Positions 38,492 to 42,975 of a DNA stretch of 42,975 bases are shown piece after piece. A program made the translations under genes and the position numbers. The stretch lies in the NCBI GenBank assembly GCA_945482995.1, contig CALYRM010000007.1, positions 1 through 42,975 on the forward strand, written 5' to 3'. A model generated the notes under the pieces. That model was not told the DNA's origin, ran no database searches, and saw nothing but the letters and a program-made list of their open reading frames with translations. Source of the DNA: an uncultured Clostridia bacterium (lineage in GTDB: Bacteria; Bacillota; Clostridia; Christensenellales; CAG-1252). Within the stretch, counting starts at the first letter, position 1. Each line of letters starts with the position of its first letter.

Positions 38492-39937
38492 ATGAAAAAG
38501 AGTAATAATAAAATCGAACAAAAAAATGAAAAGAAACAAAGAAAGCTTGATGAATTTGTGTACTTTCCTTTGTATTCCGCTTTAATGGCAGGGGTTATAT
38601 CCGTTGTTTTTTTCTGTACGTGTTTTAGCGGAGAATTTAAATTTGTAGGAATGCCTGTGTTTGTTACTTGGATTGCATTGACATGCCTATTTTTGATTGT
38701 ATTTTGCTGTTCACGTATTTTTGTTCAGACAACCAATAAAAGTATTACAGTTTTGGGAATGGTTTGCTTGATTACAGTCGGTTTGTCTGTAATTTTAATG
38801 AGATATGCAAGATTTACTCTTGCGATATTTACCTTATCTTCGCTGTTAGTTGTACTTATTTTATCTAAAAAAGAAGCTTTTATTTCGGTATTCTTGAATA
38901 CCATTGTTTTTTTAGCATTAATCTATATATACAACACATATGCGTTGGAAATACCCGATTATACAATGCTTTTGCCGCTCGCAATAAAAGCAATTGCTTC
39001 AATACTCTTAATCATCTTATACAAACCTACCTTTAATAGATTAAAAGTAATAGCAATCTCATTATTGAGCGGTTTATTCACATTGGTTTTAGCGTTATTT
39101 ATCAACATATTTGCATTCAAGTTTGGTTTCATAGACGCTCTAATGGATGCTGTATGGATGTTTGTCGCAGAAGTTGGAGTTGCCATTTTATCTTTGATTT
39201 TGTCGCCGATATTTGAATGGGTATTCCGACTAGAAACAAGCATGCAGTTTTTGGAGTACATCAGTTTTGACCAGCCTTTATTAAAGGAATTGGCGGAAAA
39301 AGCCCCGGGAACATTCAACCATAGCATACAGGTAGGCAATCTTGCCGAGCGCTGTGCGTATGCAATAGGTGAAAACGTAAACGTTGCAAAAGCGGCAGCA
39401 TATTTCCACGACATTGGTAAAATGCAAAGTCCGGAATTTTTCACTGAGAACCAAACCGACAATTACAATCCGCATGACGATTTGATTTTTGAAACAAGTG
39501 TTAAAATCATTACAAGACATACCGAACTTGGCTACGAAACACTTTTAAAACACAAATTTCCGAGAATTATTTGCAACGTTGCTCACGAACACCACGGCGA
39601 CAGCTCCCTAAATTATTTCTATATCAAAGCGCAAAACATCACCGAGGGAGACGTTGATTCGAGCGATTATTGTTATCCGGGTCCAAGACCGACCACGAGA
39701 ATAAGTGCAATCATCATGATTGCTGATAGCGTTGAAGCAGCGTCACGTTCAATGAATATGAGCGATAGAAAAGGGCTTATAAATTTAGTTGACAATATAA
39801 TCAAGGAAAAGCGTGAAAGCGGACAATTCGACGATTGCGATATTACTATGAAACAGTTGGCGATAATAAGAGATACCCTTGTTGAATCCTTAGTCGGTAT
39901 CGCACACACAAGAATTTCATACCCAACAAGAAAATAG
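38492..39937 (+). CDS. 7TM-HD family phosphohydrolase (PgpH/YqfF-like)
   Basis: Multi-TM N-terminus, then APGTFNHSIQVGNLAERCA, AAYFHDIGKM, HEHHGDSSLNYFY. Confidence 0.9.
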   Translation: MKKSNNKIEQKNEKKQRKLDEFVYFPLYSALMAGVISVVFFCTCFSGEFKFVGMPVFVTWIALTCLFLIVFCCSRIFVQTTNKSITVLGMVCLITVGLSVILMRYARFTLAIFTLSSLLVVLILSKKEAFISVFLNTIVFLALIYIYNTYALEIPDYTMLLPLAIKAIASILLIILYKPTFNRLKVIAISLLSGLFTLVLALFINIFAFKFGFIDALMDAVWMFVAEVGVAILSLILSPIFEWVFRLETSMQFLEYISFDQPLLKELAEKAPGTFNHSIQVGNLAERCAYAIGENVNVAKAAAYFHDIGKMQSPEFFTENQTDNYNPHDDLIFETSVKIITRHTELGYETLLKHKFPRIICNVAHEHHGDSSLNYFYIKAQNITEGDVDSSDYCYPGPRPTTRISAIIMIADSVEAASRSMNMSDRKGLINLVDNIIKEKRESGQFDDCDITMKQLAIIRDTLVESLVGIAHTRISYPTRK

Positions 39938-39954
39938 ATTAAAATAGGTGACAT

Positions 39955-40422
39955 ATGATAAATACTTATAGGATGAACAAACAAGATAAAGCAATACTAA
40001 CCAAGGCTTATTCGGCAGTTTTAAAAAACTTAAGGTTAACAGATTGGTTTGACGCAGACGTTTCCATAGTCGGCAGAGATACGATAAGAGCACTGAACTT
40101 AGAACATAGAGGCGTTGATAAGGTTACCGACGTATTAAGTTTTCCGTCCGTTGAAATAACATGGCCGATATGTCCTTGCTCATATGAAAACGATGTCGAT
40201 CCCGAAACAGGAAAACTGTTTTTGGGTGATATAATTATCTGTAAAAGTAAAATCAGAGAGCAGGGAAAGGAATTTGGACATGGCGAATTAAGAGAACTAG
40301 TGTATTTGTTTGTACATGGTATGTTGCACCTTTTCGGCTTTGACCATATCGAAAAGGAAGACGAAGAAGAAATGCTTTTGCATCAAAATCAAATTATGGA
40401 AGATTTGGGGATAAGTAGATGA
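39955..40422 (+). CDS. ybeY: rRNA maturation RNase YbeY
   Basis: VTDVLSFP, FVHGMLHLFGFDH zinc motif. Confidence 0.95.
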   Translation: MINTYRMNKQDKAILTKAYSAVLKNLRLTDWFDADVSIVGRDTIRALNLEHRGVDKVTDVLSFPSVEITWPICPCSYENDVDPETGKLFLGDIIICKSKIREQGKEFGHGELRELVYLFVHGMLHLFGFDHIEKEDEEEMLLHQNQIMEDLGISR

Positions 40423-41321
40423 GAACTGGGACAATTTCGATAATAGGAAAGCCAAACGCAGGTAAATCAACTTTAATTAATGCGTTAGTTGGCGAAAAAG
40501 TCAGCATTGTTTCTTGGCGTCCTCAAACTACAAGAAATAAAATAATAGGAATTCTAAATGGTGAAATAAATGGTGAAAAATATCAAATGATTTTTTCGGA
40601 CACACCGGGAATTAATCACAGTAAAGGTAAACTTTTTGAATATATGAGCGAAAGCATACAATCCGCCACAAAGGACGGCAATTGTATTTTGTATGTAATC
40701 GACGGACAAAAAAAGATAGCTGATGACGATTTTGAGAATATTGAACTTTACAAAAAGGAAGCAAGCAAACTAATTGTTGTGCTTAATAAAATGGACGTAG
40801 CCGATCAAGAACTTTTTGTTTCCAATTTGGCTATGTTGAACCCAATAGACAATATCTCAGTTGTGCCCACAAGTGCCGAAAAACGCACCAACCTCGAACC
40901 ACTGCTTGATGAAATATTTCAAGCATTGCCCGAGGGGGAAGAGTATTATCCCGAAGATTTATATACCGATAGACCAATAAGGTTTATAGTAGCCGAAATT
41001 ATTCGTGAGAAAGCATTGAAGTTCTTACAAGAGGAAATCCCGCACGGAATAGGTATAGAAATCACCGCTTTTGAAGAAAGAGATGACGGTTTGATTCGTG
41101 TTAATGCCGATATAATCACCGAAAGAGATAATCATAAGGCAATTATTATTGGTAAAGGCGGCGAAACCTTAAAGAGAATTGCAACTGCCGCTCGCATAGA
41201 AATAGAAAAATTACTCGATCAAAGAGTATTCTTGAAACTTTGGGTTAAGGTTAAGTCAGGTTGGAGAGAAGACTCGGCTATGCTTAATTTGTTAGGGTAT
41301 AATAAGAAAGACCTAAAATAA
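40419..41321 (+). CDS. era: GTPase Era
   Basis: GKPNAGKSTLINALVGEKVSIVSWRPQTTRNKIIGI, DTPG, C-terminal KH domain IIGKGGETLKRI. Confidence 0.96.
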   Translation: MRTGTISIIGKPNAGKSTLINALVGEKVSIVSWRPQTTRNKIIGILNGEINGEKYQMIFSDTPGINHSKGKLFEYMSESIQSATKDGNCILYVIDGQKKIADDDFENIELYKKEASKLIVVLNKMDVADQELFVSNLAMLNPIDNISVVPTSAEKRTNLEPLLDEIFQALPEGEEYYPEDLYTDRPIRFIVAEIIREKALKFLQEEIPHGIGIEITAFEERDDGLIRVNADIITERDNHKAIIIGKGGETLKRIATAARIEIEKLLDQRVFLKLWVKVKSGWREDSAMLNLLGYNKKDLK

Positions 41322-41323
41322 TA

Positions 41324-41500
41324 GTGTCATTCTCAAGCGGAGCGCAACGAAGTCGAAGAATCTAATCCATCTTTTAATGTGCAATGTGCAATCCAGTATG
41401 TCATCCTGAGCGTAGTGCAACGAAGTCGTAAGGATCTAATCCATATAACGTCATCCTCAAGCGTAGCGTAGCGTAGTCGTAAGGATCTAATCCATATTAA
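41324..41500 (+). repeat. Hairpin repeat cluster
   Basis: GTCATTCTCAAGCGGAGCGCAACGAAGTCGAAGAATCTAATCC; GTCATCCTGAGCGTAGTGCAACGAAGTCGTAAGGATCTAATCC; GTCATCCTCAAGCGTAGCGTAGCGTAGTCGTAAGGATCTAATCC. Confidence 0.92.
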
Positions 41501-41523
41501 TAATGATTAATATAGAAATCAAA

Positions 41524-41557
41524 AAGTACAGTACATAAAAACGCACTGTACTTTTTT
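41524..41557. terminator. Terminator hairpin AAGTACAGT/ACTGTACTT (potentially bidirectional)
   Basis: A-run, inverted repeat, T-run between convergent era and DUF3343 genes. Confidence 0.82.
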
Positions 41558-41572
41558 GTGTTCCAATCCTTT

Positions 41573-41821
41573 TTAGTTGTATTTTAAATATTGATTTCCG
41601 TCAAAAAGATAAATACCCGAAAACGTTCTAAATGAATTTGAATATAATATTCTTTTTACAGTGTTAATATTTCTTTCGCTTGTCTTTACAGATATTCCGC
41701 AACTTAAATTTAATTGTCTTGGAGTATTTGTTATTTCCGCTCGTATGTTATATGCTTGCAACCTTTCAAGGAGAAACAGTGAATCTCTCCTGCTTGCAAA
41801 TACTATAAGTATATATCTCAT
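41573..41821 (-). CDS. DUF3343 family protein (putative Se/S carrier-like)
   Basis: MRYILIVFASRRDSLFLLERLQAYNIRAEITNTPRQLNLSCGISVKTSERN; internal start at 41821; divergent to class V aminotransferase. Confidence 0.75.
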   Translation of the reverse strand: MRYILIVFASRRDSLFLLERLQAYNIRAEITNTPRQLNLSCGISVKTSERNINTVKRILYSNSFRTFSGIYLFDGNQYLKYN

Positions 41822-41901
41822 TTTTATCCCCTTTGAATTGTTTTTGGTTACCCCAATTCGATATTGAAAATATACTGTATTATATGAGGTTAAAAAAATA
41901 A

Positions 41902-42975
41902 ATGATATATTTAGACAACGCTGCAACAACAAGGTATTTGCCACCTGAGGTGTTGAAAGCATTTATAGAAGAATGCAATAGAAAAAGCAATCCCGGAAGA
42001 GGCGGACACAATGATAGCATAAATTCTGCCTTAAAAATTCAAAAGGTTCGGGAAATCGTATGCAATTATTTCAACAACAAGGACGGCGAAACTGTATTTA
42101 CAAAAAACTGTACTGAGGCATTGAATCTGGCAATTCTCGGAAGCTATAACGGCGGACATATAGTTACCACGGTAACCGAGCATAATTCGGTGCTAAGACC
42201 TCTTTCATATTTGGAGAATACAAAAAATGTTGCGGTATCTTTTGCACGTCCCGATAAAAGTAAAAGAGTTACTTTGGATAGAATAAAGGGGAGTATTCGC
42301 ATAGATACTCGATTGGTAATAATAAATGCAGAAAGCAATGTTACAGGTACGATTAACGACTATGAAGAAATTTGTGCGTATTGTGCCGAAAATGGAATAC
42401 GAACAATAGTTGACGCATCTCAATTGGCAGGACACAAAAGAATAGATATGAGAAAAATTGGTTGTGATATGCTATGCTCGTCGGGGCATAAGGGCTTATA
42501 CGGGTTGCAAGGTACAGGCTTTTTGACATTTAACGGTAGAGTGAAAATAAGACCAATTCTATTCGGCGGAACTGGGACCGATAGTATGAAAACCACTCAA
42601 CCCGAATACTATCCCGAGGGCTTGGAAGCAGGCACTTTGAATACCGCGGGAATTGTTGCTCTAGGGCGTTCGATAGAATGGGTTGATGGCAAAACTGAAA
42701 AAATAGGAAATGACAATATGAAAAATACCGAGTATTTGATTGCCGAGCTAAAAAGAATACCCGATATAAAAATCTATTCCGAAGCTAATCCATCGGGTAT
42801 TGTCGCATTTATGCTCAAAGGTACCGACTCTACCAAAATATCCGACTACCTAAATGATAGGGGTATTGCCGTACGAGGTGGCTTGCATTGTGCTCCACTT
42901 ATGCACAAATATTTAGGTACTATATCAACAGGGCTGGTTAGGGTAAGTCTTGGCTACGACAACACGAAAAGGGAA
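41902..42975 (+). CDS. Class V aminotransferase / cysteine desulfurase (NifS/IscS-like), 3'-truncated by window edge
   Basis: MIYLDNAATTRYLPPEVLKAF..., TVTEHNSVLRPL, DASQLAGHKRIDM, CSSGHKGLYGLQGTGF; open to end of window. Confidence 0.92.
   Translation, partial: MIYLDNAATTRYLPPEVLKAFIEECNRKSNPGRGGHNDSINSALKIQKVREIVCNYFNNKDGETVFTKNCTEALNLAILGSYNGGHIVTTVTEHNSVLRPLSYLENTKNVAVSFARPDKSKRVTLDRIKGSIRIDTRLVIINAESNVTGTINDYEEICAYCAENGIRTIVDASQLAGHKRIDMRKIGCDMLCSSGHKGLYGLQGTGFLTFNGRVKIRPILFGGTGTDSMKTTQPEYYPEGLEAGTLNTAGIVALGRSIEWVDGKTEKIGNDNMKNTEYLIAELKRIPDIKIYSEANPSGIVAFMLKGTDSTKISDYLNDRGIAVRGGLHCAPLMHKYLGTISTGLVRVSLGYDNTKRE

Overview
This looks like a low-GC, spore-forming Firmicutes (Clostridia-like) chromosomal segment, mostly housekeeping genes on the + strand: gls24-nusB-xseA-xseB-dxs-tlyA-nadK-argR-recN-spoIVB, spoIIM-like/dacF/M50 protease/scpA-scpB, nadD::yqeK-rsfS, FMN riboswitch-ribU, tsaE-tsaB-rimI-hydrolase-murF-ddl, degV, ppx/gppA, yqfC-yqfD-phoH-HD phosphohydrolase-ybeY-era, and a cysteine desulfurase running off the right edge. 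The most interesting non-coding signal is a ~279-nt structured RNA candidate present in two full-length copies (21288-21566 upstream of tsaE; 32121-32399 upstream of degV). Both are exactly 279 nt between the terminal pairing arms and share several helices with compensatory differences. A third, 70-nt internally deleted copy (33359-33428) starts in the degV stop codon. The family may be known (for example the clostridial raiA motif) or new; I cannot search here. The window is also heavily populated by an intergenic hairpin repeat family (consensus roughly GTCATTCCGAGCGTAGTCGAGGAATCTCATCC) whose stems vary in a compensatory way, plus a companion unit, local tandem arrays (37 bp, 74 bp, 108 bp, 21 bp periods) and re-used terminator hairpins. 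Other points: an orphan ABC ATPase with degenerate catalytic motifs, a 7TM-HD phosphohydrolase apparently lacking the extracellular sensor domain, a membrane protein with a possible degenerate nuclease-like fold, an orphan prepilin, and spoIVB not followed by spo0A.
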